A DNA stretch of 64,000 bases from Acidobacteriota bacterium (GTDB lineage Bacteria; Acidobacteriota; JAAYUB01). Positions 8,200 through 15,447 of the stretch are shown in pieces. Location: NCBI GenBank assembly GCA_018001935.1, contig JAGNHB010000002.1, positions 1 to 64,000 of the forward strand, written 5' to 3'. Made by a program: the position numbers and the translations under genes. The notes beneath the pieces are model-generated. The model was given only the letters and a program-made list of their open reading frames with translations, was not told where the DNA came from and searched no databases. Each line of letters opens with the position of its first letter. The first letter of the stretch is position 1.

Positions 8200-8741
8200 G
8201 CCCCGGTTCCGGTCCCCGGCCGGTGGAGGTCCCCGCCATCGTCGTGACGGCCGCCGTCGTCACCCGGGAGGGGAAATTGCTGCTCACCCGCCGGCGCGAC
8301 GGCGACCACCTCGGGGGGACCTGGGAATTCCCCGGGGGCAAGCTCCACGACGGCGAGTCTCCCCCCCAGGGCCTCCGGCGGGAGCTGGCGGAGGAGCTGG
8401 GCGTGGAGGCCGAGGTCGGGGACGCCTTCCGCTTCGCCTGGTGGGAGTACCCCGAGAAGAAGGTCCTGCTGCTGTTCTACCGCTGCCGGATCGTCGCCGG
8501 CGAGCCCCGCCCCCTGGAGTGCGCGGAGGTCGGGTGGTTCGGGGAGGCGGAGATCGGCGCCCTGCCCATGCCGCCGGCGGACCAGGGCATCCTGGAGGAC
8601 GTCCGTACCCTCGTCCGCGAATCCCTCCCCGAAGGCAATGACGCCTGCTGCGGGGATGTCAATCCGGATGGCCCCGTTAGAAGCCCGGATTCGGGTCTCC
8701 CGAGGCACGGCGGCACGGAGAAGAGTCCTGAGGATTTTTGA
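8196..8741 (+). CDS. NUDIX hydrolase, MutT-like 8-oxo-dGTP diphosphatase
   Basis: Predicted pyrophosphohydrolase of 181 residues, probably sanitising oxidised nucleotides. The Nudix box is complete: GGKLHDGESPPQGLRRELAEELGV fits GX5EX7REUXEEXGU. TWEFPGGK and the C-terminal W(F)-E region are typical of MutT. Translation starts at GTG inside the upstream stop (GTGA overlap). The last 20 or so residues are encoded by a dispersed repeat (8681-8796) that supplies the stop codon, so the native C terminus has probably been replaced; the catalytic domain is whole. Confidence 0.87.
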   Translation: MSPGSGPRPVEVPAIVVTAAVVTREGKLLLTRRRDGDHLGGTWEFPGGKLHDGESPPQGLRRELAEELGVEAEVGDAFRFAWWEYPEKKVLLLFYRCRIVAGEPRPLECAEVGWFGEAEIGALPMPPADQGILEDVRTLVRESLPEGNDACCGDVNPDGPVRSPDSGLPRHGGTEKSPEDF

Positions 8742-8796
8742 TTCTGTTCAATACGATTCGCACTTCTCCGTGCCTGTGAGAGAAAGGGCTTTTGCG
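8681..8796. repeat. dispersed inverted-repeat element A, copy 1 (reverse orientation)
   Basis: The arms GGCACGGAGAA and TTCTCCGTGCC flank an AT-rich centre; outer arms read AAGCCCGGATTCGG and GAGAAAGGGCTTTTG. Related copies are at 22368-22495, 29728-29800 and 42223-42353. It overlaps the 3' end of the NUDIX gene. Confidence 0.8.
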
Positions 8797-8826
8797 AACG
8801 CATCAAACTTGAGGGGGGCGGCGCGA

Positions 8827-9249
8827 ATGTGGTTCCGATTCCTGGAGCGGCTGCGGGGGAACCCCTTGCGGCGGCGCGTCTCGCGGCGGGCCCTGCGGGA
8901 CCCGGCCCGGCTCGGGCGAGAGGGCGAGTGGCTCGCCTACGACCTCCTGGTCCGGAAAGGGTACGACGTGGTGGCCCGGAACTGGCGGGCGCCCTTCGGC
9001 GAGGTCGATCTCGTGGCCCGGCGGGGGGACGCCCTCCACCTGGTGGAGGTCAAGACGCGCCGCCGCCACGAGGTCTTCCGGCCCGAGGACCGGGTGGACG
9101 CGGAGAAGATGGAGCGATACCGCGACCTTGGGGTGTATTTCCTCAAATCCCACCGCCTGGACATCCGGGACCTGCGCTGTCACCTGGTGGCCATCACCGT
9201 GGGCGAGGACCGTCGGGCCACCCTGGAGTTTCACGAAAACGCCTTCTGA
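8827..9249 (+). CDS. YraN family (UPF0102) nuclease-fold protein
   Basis: Protein of 140 residues in the YraN/UPF0102 family, which has a restriction-endonuclease-like fold; its cellular role is poorly defined. Motifs: GREGEWLAYDLLVRKGY, ARNWRAPFGEVDLVARRGD and LHLVEVKTRR carry the E-D-ExK residues of the fold. Then come DRVDAEKMERYR and the C-terminal RCHLVAITV. GAGGGGGG precedes the ATG. Its 85-bp upstream gap is element A. Confidence 0.88.
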   Translation: MWFRFLERLRGNPLRRRVSRRALRDPARLGREGEWLAYDLLVRKGYDVVARNWRAPFGEVDLVARRGDALHLVEVKTRRRHEVFRPEDRVDAEKMERYRDLGVYFLKSHRLDIRDLRCHLVAITVGEDRRATLEFHENAF

Positions 9250-9409
9250 ACACGAGCCGGCCGCGCGGCGCCCGCCCGGCCCTTGACTTCCCCGCTCAAC
9301 CCAACTATCATGCCCCCCGTGAATCCCGGTCGGTCCGTCAAACGTTCCGCGACGTCGCGGAGAAACCGCGGGTCGAACGCAAACATCCGCTTCCTGAAAG
9401 GAGGTTCTC

Positions 9410-10183
9410 ATGGCCATGGCGATCGTGGGTCTCGTGCTTTTCCTGGCGGGGGGAGGCTGCCTGTGGGCCCGGTCCCGGACCCTGGCGAAGGCCGGGAAAC
9501 TTCGCGCCATCCCGCCGAAGACCGTCGGCGAGGTGCTCGCGGGCGCCGGCGGCGTGGTGGCCCTGCAGGGCGAGATCGTCTGCGAAGATCCGCTCAAGGG
9601 CGAGCTTTCGGGCGTGTCCTGCGTCTACTACCGGATGCAGGTCGAGCGGGAGACGGAGGAGGAGTACACCCAGTGGAACGAGCAGGAGAAGCGCAACGAG
9701 CGCAAGACCCGCCGCCACCGGGAGACCATGTCCTCCAACACGCGGCGCTGCCCCTTCACCCTCCGGGACGCCTCGGGTTCCATCCGGGTCCTGCCCGAGG
9801 GCGCCGAGATGGAGGCGGAGAAGGTCCTCTCCAAGTTCGAACCCGAGCGGGCCGGCTTCTCCCTTTCCATCGGCGGGTTCTCCCTGAACCTGTCCGGGGT
9901 CGCCTCCGTCGGCCAGGGACGCCGCACCCTGGGGTACCACTTCGAGGAGTACGCCCTGCCCACCGGGCGGACCGTCTTCATGACCGGGGAAGCGGACACC
10001 CGGGGGGGGTCCTGGAACGTCCACACCCCCGGCGACAAGACCGTCCCCTGCCTGATCTCCACGAAGTCCCGGGAAGCCACCATCAAGGGGAAGGAGACGT
10101 CGGCGCTGATCCTGATGATCGTCTCCATCGCCCTCTTCGTGGGCGGGATCGCCTGCCTCGCCGCCGGTGCCATGCAAACGTAA
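9410..10183 (+). CDS. GIDE-domain membrane protein
   Basis: Protein of 257 residues with a hydrophobic segment at each end (about 3-20 and 230-252). The domain between resembles GIDE/BAM, named from mitochondrial ubiquitin ligase MUL1 but common in bacteria without the RING finger. Visible features are GVVALQGEIVCEDPLKGELSGVSCVYYRMQVE, a charged hinge rich in Glu/Arg, and a beta-rich end. The bacterial role is unknown. AGGAGG lies 6 bases before the ATG. Confidence 0.72.
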   Translation: MAMAIVGLVLFLAGGGCLWARSRTLAKAGKLRAIPPKTVGEVLAGAGGVVALQGEIVCEDPLKGELSGVSCVYYRMQVERETEEEYTQWNEQEKRNERKTRRHRETMSSNTRRCPFTLRDASGSIRVLPEGAEMEAEKVLSKFEPERAGFSLSIGGFSLNLSGVASVGQGRRTLGYHFEEYALPTGRTVFMTGEADTRGGSWNVHTPGDKTVPCLISTKSREATIKGKETSALILMIVSIALFVGGIACLAAGAMQT

Positions 10184-10247
10184 ATCGCCATCACCTTGTT
10201 TTTCGCGGTTCTTTTTCCGGTTTGCCCCGGTTGGGCAGGGAGGGACG

Positions 10248-12539
10248 ATGATTCGGCAAAAATCGCTGACGGCCCTGGTGATCCTGGTGCTGTTCTGGGG
10301 CGCCGCGAGCGCCGACCCCCTCCAGGTGTACGTGGACAGCCTGCTCAACGGCTTCGAGGACTGGAGCTGGGCGACACACAACCTCGGCCAGACGGCGGTC
10401 GTGCACACCGGGGGCAGTGCCGTTTCCTTCGAGCCCGACAGCTGGGGCGGCCTCTACTTTCACCGGAGCGCCGGGATCGACGTGAACGCCTACGACCGCC
10501 TGGAGTTCTGGGTCCACGGGGGCGCCTCCGGCGGCCAGGCCGTACGGCTGGCCCTGCTCATCGGCGGGTCGTCGGCGGGGAGCGCCCGGGTGGACACCTT
10601 CATCACCGGCGGGGCCATCCCGGCCGGGCAGTGGGTGAAGGTCACGGTCCCCTTCGCGTCGCTGGGCTTGACCACGGGAATCCTGGACGGCTTCTGGTTC
10701 ATGGCGGACACGGCCGGCGACCAGCCCACGCTCTACCTCGACGATTTGAGCTTCCTGGAGCGGGAGGGCGGTCCGCCCACGGGCGAGACCGTGTCGGTGT
10801 CGGTGGACCCCGCCCTGGACCGGCGGGCAGTCAACCCGCACATCTTCGGCGTCAACTTCGGGACCGACGAGGCCGTCGCCCGGATGAAGTACCCCCTGCG
10901 CCGGTGGGGCGGCAACAGCACCACCCGCTACTCGTGGCAGGACGACGCCGACAACCGGGGCTCCGACTGGTTCTTCTTCTCCTACCCCCACGACAACGAC
11001 CACCCGGAGCAGTTGCCCGACAACTCCGACGCCGACCGTTTCATCGACGCCACCCGGGCCGCGGGCGCCCAGCCCCTGGTCACCCTCCCCCTCATCGGCT
11101 GGACGGCGCGGGACCGCACGCGGCGGTGGAGTTTCTCCGTGGCCAAGTATGGCGCGCAGCAGGAGACCGAGTGCACCGCCACCGGCTGGGCGTCGTGGTG
11201 CACGGCGGACGCCGGCAACGGCCGCCACCCGGACGGCACCTTGATCACCGGCAACGACCCCGACGACGCCTGCCGGGAGGTCGGCCCGTCCTTCGTCACG
11301 GGCTGGACGGCACATATCGCCGGCCGGACCGGGACGGCGGGCAACGGCGGCGTGAAGTTCTATGCCCTGGACAACGAGCCCATGCTCTGGAACTCCACCC
11401 ACCGGGACGTCCACCCGTCCGGGGTCACCTACGACGAACTATGGCAGCGGACCCTGCTCTACGCCGGGGCCGTGAAGGCCCTCGACCCGGACGTGCAGAT
11501 CTTCGGCCCGGTGGTGTGGGGCTGGTGCGCCTACTTCTACTCCGCCGCCGACGGGTGCTCGGCGGGGGCCGACGCCGCGGCCCACGGCGGGATGGCCTTC
11601 CTCCCGTGGTACCTCCAGCAGGTGGAGGCGCACCGGGTGAGCACCGGCGTCCGCCTGGTGGACTACCTGGACGTCCACTTCTACCCGCAGGCCAGCGGGG
11701 TCTTCGGCGGCGGCGAGGAGTACGCCGCCGTCCGGCTCCGCTCGGTCAAGGGGCTCTACGACCCCGCGTACGTCGACGAGTCGTGGATCGGCCAGCCGGT
11801 CCGCCTCATCCCGCGGCTGCGGGAGTGGGTCGCCCAGTACGCGCCGGGAACGAAGATCGCCGTCACGGAGTATTCCTGGGGGGACGACAACCTCCCCAGC
11901 ACGGCGCTGGCCGAGGCGGAGGCCCTGGCCGTCTTCGCCCGGGAGGGCGTGGACGCGGCGACCCGCTGGGTGGCCCCGCGCCCCGGGAACCGCGCCGAGG
12001 ACGCCTTCTCCCTCTACCTGAACTACGACGGGGCCGGGAGCCGGGTGGCGGGCGAGAGCGTCCGGGCCCTGAGCGGCAACGTGGACCGGGTGGGGGCCTA
12101 CGCCGTCCGGGGGGCCGGGGGGAAGCTCTTCCTCCTGCTCTTCAACAAGGACACGGTCGCCCACCCGGCGGCGGTGTCGGTGACGGGCTCCTTCACCGGG
12201 GACCTCCAGCTGTACCGCTTCGACGCCTCCAACCGGCTGGCCCCGGCCGGGGCCGTAACCCCCTCCGATGCCGGCTCGTGCACGGTGAACCTCCCCGCCC
12301 GCTCCGCCACCCTGGCGGTGGCGCCCTGGAGCGAATCGGGCGGCGCCCTGGCCGGGGACCTCAACGACGACCACGCCCTGACCGCCGCCGACGCCCTCCT
12401 CCTGGCCGCCCTCCTGGCCGGTCAACTGGACGGGATGGCGAGCCCCTTCCCGGCACCCCTGGCCCGGGCAGACCTGAACCTCGACGGCCGGATCGACGCC
12501 GCCGACCTCGTCCTCCTCGCCCGCGCCCTCACCCGGTAG
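10248..12539 (+). CDS. secreted glycoside hydrolase family 44 enzyme with dockerin-like C terminus
   Basis: Predicted endo-acting beta-glucanase or related hemicellulase of 763 residues. A signal peptide (about 1-23) is followed by a CBM-like beta-sandwich domain (about 25-175, ending LYLDDLSFLE). The GH44 catalytic domain spans about 185-690: NPHIFGVNFGTDE, RRWGGNSTTRYSW, ALDNEPMLW with likely acid/base Glu377, and IAVTEYSWG with likely nucleophile Glu541. The C terminus has two Ca-loop repeats (GDLNDDHALTAADALLL and ADLNLDGRIDAADLVLL), as in type I dockerins. The start has AGGGAGG upstream. No cohesin is in view, so the dockerin-like module may serve attachment or stability. Confidence 0.87.
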   Translation: MIRQKSLTALVILVLFWGAASADPLQVYVDSLLNGFEDWSWATHNLGQTAVVHTGGSAVSFEPDSWGGLYFHRSAGIDVNAYDRLEFWVHGGASGGQAVRLALLIGGSSAGSARVDTFITGGAIPAGQWVKVTVPFASLGLTTGILDGFWFMADTAGDQPTLYLDDLSFLEREGGPPTGETVSVSVDPALDRRAVNPHIFGVNFGTDEAVARMKYPLRRWGGNSTTRYSWQDDADNRGSDWFFFSYPHDNDHPEQLPDNSDADRFIDATRAAGAQPLVTLPLIGWTARDRTRRWSFSVAKYGAQQETECTATGWASWCTADAGNGRHPDGTLITGNDPDDACREVGPSFVTGWTAHIAGRTGTAGNGGVKFYALDNEPMLWNSTHRDVHPSGVTYDELWQRTLLYAGAVKALDPDVQIFGPVVWGWCAYFYSAADGCSAGADAAAHGGMAFLPWYLQQVEAHRVSTGVRLVDYLDVHFYPQASGVFGGGEEYAAVRLRSVKGLYDPAYVDESWIGQPVRLIPRLREWVAQYAPGTKIAVTEYSWGDDNLPSTALAEAEALAVFAREGVDAATRWVAPRPGNRAEDAFSLYLNYDGAGSRVAGESVRALSGNVDRVGAYAVRGAGGKLFLLLFNKDTVAHPAAVSVTGSFTGDLQLYRFDASNRLAPAGAVTPSDAGSCTVNLPARSATLAVAPWSESGGALAGDLNDDHALTAADALLLAALLAGQLDGMASPFPAPLARADLNLDGRIDAADLVLLARALTR

Positions 12540-12562
12540 AGCCCCCCCGCACGAGGGGTTTC

Positions 12563-12588
12563 GATCACCCCTCGTCCGAGGGGTGATC
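12563..12588. terminator. perfect 12-bp hairpin after the GH44 gene
   Basis: GATCACCCCTCG and its exact complement flank a 2-base spacer. There is no U-run, so it may be a transcript-end stabiliser or Rho-assisted stop between two convergent genes rather than a classical terminator. Confidence 0.5.
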
Positions 12589-12637
12589 ATCGGTGATGCC
12601 CTCGCAAAAGTCCGGATGTTGCCCGCCGGGCGAGCGC

Positions 12638-12672
12638 AAAAAGGCCCGGCGGCGGGTTCCCCCGCGCCGGGC
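12638..12672 (-). terminator. intrinsic terminator of the MBL-fold gene
   Basis: On the minus strand GCCCGGCG pairs with CGCCGGGC around a 13-base loop and is followed by TTTTT. It lies about 75 bp after the stop at 12747. Confidence 0.78.
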
Positions 12673-12746
12673 ACCGTTCGAGATCCAATGATTCAGGCAA
12701 CCGCGGCGCCGGCCCGGGACCGGCGGCTTTCCGCTCTCCATCCGGA

Positions 12747-14096
12747 CTAATCCGGATAGGGCGGGTTGATGATGAGGTTCTTCGAGAACTGGGAGAACTG
12801 GGCCCGGGGCCCGTGGTATTTCGGCGGCGCCGGGTTGTTGTAGCTCTTGATGTTCTCCATGGGCCAGGTGAAGTCGGAGTAGATGGCCATCCGCTGCTGG
12901 ATCGGCTGCCCCTTGACCAGGTTGAGCACCATCCCGTCCACGGCGAACGCGAGATCGCCCTGGGGATAGAAGGAGCGGATCTCGTCCACGGCGTGAACCC
13001 AGACATCGTTGTTGAGGAAGCAATGGGTGCCGACCGCCAGCCGGGGGTGGGTCATGTTGAGCATGTAGCCGAACATCTTCATGGGGGTGTGGGAGGAGAG
13101 CTGGACCTCCTTGTTGCCGGCCACGGCCTCCCAGTACCCGGGGTCGCCCTGCTTCAGGGCGGCCATCTTGTTCACCCAGACCTCGGGGTCGAGGGCCATC
13201 TCGCTGATCAGCACGTCGATGGGCTCACCGAACTGGTTGGCCTGGTCCACCATCTGGCTGTTGGGAAGAGAATCGCCGGTGAAGAGCACCCGGAGGCCGT
13301 TCCATTCCAGGACGTAGCCGACTGCGCCCTCACGGGCGTGAATGGACGGGTAGCTCCAGACCTTGGCCAGGGACGTGAAGGTGCTGTCCGGGTAGATGTA
13401 GTTGTTTCGGCTGCCGATGGTCCGGTAATTCGTCTCGTGCGGGATGAGGGTGTAGCCGTCCTCGCCGGTGGTGAGGCCGGTGGGCAGGAAGCTGAAGCTC
13501 TCCCGGTGCCACCGGCACAGGTTGTAGAGGTTCTGGCAGAACGCGGTCGTGCCCTCCTCCGGGATCTCCACGGGGGGGTTGACGTCGTCGAAATACGGGC
13601 CGCTGGGGCCGTAGACGTGCAGCGGGGTCTTGCGGTCGTTGGCCGGGCCGAAGCAGTAGATGGTGGTCAGATCGCTCATGTGGTCGCCGTGGAGGTGGGT
13701 CAGGAAAACCCGGGTCATCTTCGAGTAGGGCACCCCCATGCAGATGTACTTCATGACCACCCCGGACCCGCAGTCGAACACGAAGCACTCCCCGGAGCCC
13801 AGTTCGATGAAGATGCTGTTGCAGGCCTGCCCCAGCCGGGGCGAAAAAGCCGTACCCATGAAACAGATCCGCATTTCGTTCGGCGCCAGTTCCTCCCCGG
13901 GGATAAAAAACGTCTGCAACAGGTGGCGCCGGATCTCGGGGTTCGAACCGTCCCCGCAGACCGCCCGCGGCCGCTCGACGACCCCTCCGCCCTCCCCTTT
14001 CCGCATGGACATCCCCGACAACGCCCCGCCGGTCATCACGGCCCCGGCGGTCAAACCCGACATCTTCAGCGCGTCCCGACGATTGATCTTCGACAT
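12747..14096 (-). CDS. Tat-exported metallo-beta-lactamase-fold hydrolase
   Basis: Protein of 449 residues. The N terminus NRRDALKMSGLTAGAV is a twin-arginine signal, so it is exported folded and probably with metal bound. The MBL core has CFMGTAFSPRLGQACNSIFIELG, FDCGSGVVMKYI, the zinc motif THLHGDHMSD, VLFTGDSLPNSQ and late His residues (SSHTPMKMFGYML, AVGTHCF). It is longer than simple MBL hydrolases, with inserts around 180-250 and a C-terminal tail. The substrate is unknown. AGGAGG is 4 bases before the ATG. It is monocistronic, with its own promoter and terminator. Confidence 0.82.
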   Translation of the reverse strand: MSKINRRDALKMSGLTAGAVMTGGALSGMSMRKGEGGGVVERPRAVCGDGSNPEIRRHLLQTFFIPGEELAPNEMRICFMGTAFSPRLGQACNSIFIELGSGECFVFDCGSGVVMKYICMGVPYSKMTRVFLTHLHGDHMSDLTTIYCFGPANDRKTPLHVYGPSGPYFDDVNPPVEIPEEGTTAFCQNLYNLCRWHRESFSFLPTGLTTGEDGYTLIPHETNYRTIGSRNNYIYPDSTFTSLAKVWSYPSIHAREGAVGYVLEWNGLRVLFTGDSLPNSQMVDQANQFGEPIDVLISEMALDPEVWVNKMAALKQGDPGYWEAVAGNKEVQLSSHTPMKMFGYMLNMTHPRLAVGTHCFLNNDVWVHAVDEIRSFYPQGDLAFAVDGMVLNLVKGQPIQQRMAIYSDFTWPMENIKSYNNPAPPKYHGPRAQFSQFSKNLIINPPYPD

Positions 14097-14146
14097 GGGT
14101 CCTCCTGAAAACTTGGATTGAACGGGCTATTCACGAAATTGGTTTT

Positions 14147-14175
14147 AGTATAAGCGGAATAGCGCCTGCAAACAA
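14147..14175 (-). promoter_or_regulatory. promoter for the MBL-fold gene
   Basis: On the minus strand TTGTTT (14175-14170) and TATACT (14152-14147) are spaced by 17 bases, with the start codon about 50 bases downstream. Confidence 0.55.
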
Positions 14176-14728
14176 GGGAAAGTTATATTCGGGCGGGACC
14201 CGGTGACAGATTGTCCGGTTCGCTCCGAAGGGGACGCCCACCAGAGCGTGGGTGGCATTTTCACCGGTTTTCTGGGTTTGGGCTCCTGCCCCGGCGGGAG
14301 TTTCGCCCCCTCTGCGTCCGCCTGATTCGCCGCTTCCGGGAAGAACATCCGGTCCGCGGGGCTCGCGGCGGAGGACACGGGGGCCGGGTTGCCTGCCCGA
14401 TGGGCATGTCGGTTGACCGGCAGGCGCTTTCTGCCGACCGGCGCCGCACGCCCCGACGGGAGGTTCGGTGCGCCACCCGGCAGGCGGCGGGTACGGCAGG
14501 GGATTTCCGTGATCTCATCCGTGCACTGCCGACCCGGTTAGCGGATTGTCCCGAAAACGACGTCGCCCCGGCACGCAGAACCAACGGGAGGAACCCAGGA
14601 AACTCGGAACCCTTCTCCTCATTCTTTTCGCAGCCTGCCTGATTCCCGTCACCGCCGCAACCGCGGAACAGAAAGCCGCCGTTTTCGGAAGAATGAAAGA
14701 CCTGACCGAGAATTGAGAAAAAAATGGG
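14176..14728. other. intergenic region without a supported gene
   Basis: This 553-bp stretch separates the divergent MBL promoter from the his promoter. Open frames on both strands lack ribosome sites and recognisable motifs. The only coding-like signal is the signal-peptide-like frame at 14597-14716. Confidence 0.5.
14597..14716 (+). pseudogene. signal-peptide-like 39-codon frame lacking an ATG
   Basis: The frame reads KLGTLLLILFAACLIPV then TAATAEQKAAVFGRMKDLTEN and a stop, a convincing signal peptide with an Ala-X-Ala site. GGGAGGAA lies 3 bases before it, but the codon at the start position is AGG instead of ATG. It may be a decayed small exported protein, a sequencing error, or chance. 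Confidence 0.22.
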
Positions 14729-14758
14729 TTGACAGATCCGGAACGTCTCCTCTAGTAT
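14729..14758 (+). promoter_or_regulatory. his operon promoter
   Basis: A perfect TTGACA (14729-14734) and TAGTAT (14753-14758) are separated by 18 bases. Transcription should begin near 14765, just before the first leader peptide's GAGG. Confidence 0.7.
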
Positions 14759-14775
14759 CAAAAGCGAGGTTTGAC

Positions 14776-14844
14776 ATGAAGAGCATCGCGAACGTCAACT
14801 GGCATCCTCACCACACCGCTTCCGCGGTCGGGGGTGCCGTGTAG
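14776..14844 (+). CDS. his operon leader peptide 1
   Basis: A 22-residue reading frame with GAGG 6 bases before its ATG. It contains NWHPHH, three His among residues 10-13. The stop is 26 bases before a strong terminator. Codons 17-20 form the 5' strand of an antiterminator: 14826-14835 can pair with 14873-14882 (10 pairs including two G-U). A ribosome stalled at the His codons would leave that strand free; one that reaches the stop would cover it and let the terminator form. This is the classical logic of histidine attenuation. Confidence 0.8.
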   Translation: MKSIANVNWHPHHTASAVGGAV

Positions 14845-14870
14845 CCGTTTGCGCCGTACGATAAGTACCC

Positions 14871-14904
14871 AAGCCCCCGGCCCCAAGTCCGGGGGCTTTT
14901 TTTT
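14871..14904 (+). terminator. his attenuator terminator 1
   Basis: AAGCCCCCGG pairs with CCGGGGGCTT around an 8-base loop; the T-run has 8 T (14897-14904). The 5' arm also pairs with leader 1 bases 14826-14835, giving mutually exclusive structures. Confidence 0.85.
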
Positions 14905-14927
14905 CGAGAATCCCGAACGGAGCGACA

Positions 14928-15143
14928 ATGAAATTATTCGAACCCAACCAAACCGGCGAAGAACCCTCATCGGCATCGGTATCGGTATCGCAATCGCAAT
15001 CGGTCTCGAAACCTGAACGAGGTCACGCAATCACGTCGGCCCGGATGCGGCCCTCGAACCGCCGCTCCGTGGCTACCGGACTTCCCTCCGCCGAGGTCCT
15101 GGCCCACCGCGCCCACGGCCGCCACCCCCCCCACCCGGGGTGA
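14928..15143 (+). CDS. his operon leader peptide 2 (His-rich C terminus)
   Basis: A 71-codon frame starting right after terminator 1, with GGAG 5 bases before the ATG. Its last 13 residues, AHRAHGRHPPHPG, hold four His. It stops 26 bases before a second terminator, the same spacing as leader 1. The middle is Ser/Val/Gln-rich, encoded by a hexanucleotide (ATCGGT-like) repeat. Bases 15132-15141 at its end pair perfectly (10 bp) with 15172-15181, the 5' arm of terminator 2, and so form an antiterminator. A shorter start at the internal ATG (MRPSNRR) is possible. It does not resemble a structural protein. Confidence 0.62.
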   Translation: MKLFEPNQTGEEPSSASVSVSQSQSVSKPERGHAITSARMRPSNRRSVATGLPSAEVLAHRAHGRHPPHPG

Positions 15144-15169
15144 ACACCGCGTGTCGTGCCGCACGAGAC

Positions 15170-15210
15170 GGACCCCGGGTGAAGACGCCTTCCCCGGGGT
15201 TCCTTTTTTT
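15170..15210 (+). terminator. his attenuator terminator 2
   Basis: GGACCCCGGG (15170-15179) pairs with CCCGGGGTTCC (15193-15203, one bulged T) and is followed by 7 T. The alternative antiterminator with 15132-15141 is a perfect 10-bp helix. Confidence 0.82.
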
Positions 15211-15223
15211 GCACGGAGTGACC

Positions 15224-15430
15224 ATGAAACGAGCCCGGATTGCCCAACGTGATGAAAAGCCCTCATCGGGGTCGGTATCGGAATCGGTATCGCCGTCGGA
15301 AACGGCCTTGCTATCGGCACCGGGTTCGACATCGACGGCGAGGCCGACGGCGATACCGATTGCGATACCGACTGCGATACCGATCCCGATACCGACCCCG
15401 AGGATTGAGACGACGAGAAATCGATTTTAA
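15224..15430 (+). other. unassigned 68-codon frame between attenuator 2 and hisG
   Basis: An ATG with GGAG 5 bases upstream follows terminator 2 as in module 1. The translation is low in complexity (Ser-rich, then Ile-Pro repeats) because it runs through the hexanucleotide inverted repeat. It may be a decayed copy of the module 1 reading frame or simply leader RNA. No function is claimed. Confidence 0.25.
15266..15401. repeat. long inverted repeat of hexanucleotide units before hisG
   Basis: TCGGGGTCGGTATCGG (15266-15281) is an exact complement of 15386-15401, and the 17 bases at 15283-15299 of 15344-15360. The right side carries about 25 extra bases of GCGATACCG-type repeat. It could form a long hairpin or cruciform 47 bases before the hisG start. 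Confidence 0.85.
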
Positions 15431-15447
15431 TCAGGAGAGAAAGGAAC

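Noticed and set aside
12747-14096. Assigning the MBL-fold protein to a specific toxin or signal-degrading pathway
   Set aside because: Only fold and Tat signal are supported; no pathway partners are nearby.
14871-15210. T-box riboswitch upstream of hisG
   Set aside because: No T-box consensus or specifier-loop architecture; His codons sit in translatable leader frames with ribosome sites instead.
15266-15401. Hexanucleotide hairpin read as a riboswitch
   Set aside because: Simple repeat structure without a conserved aptamer-like core; the two His-codon attenuators already explain regulation.
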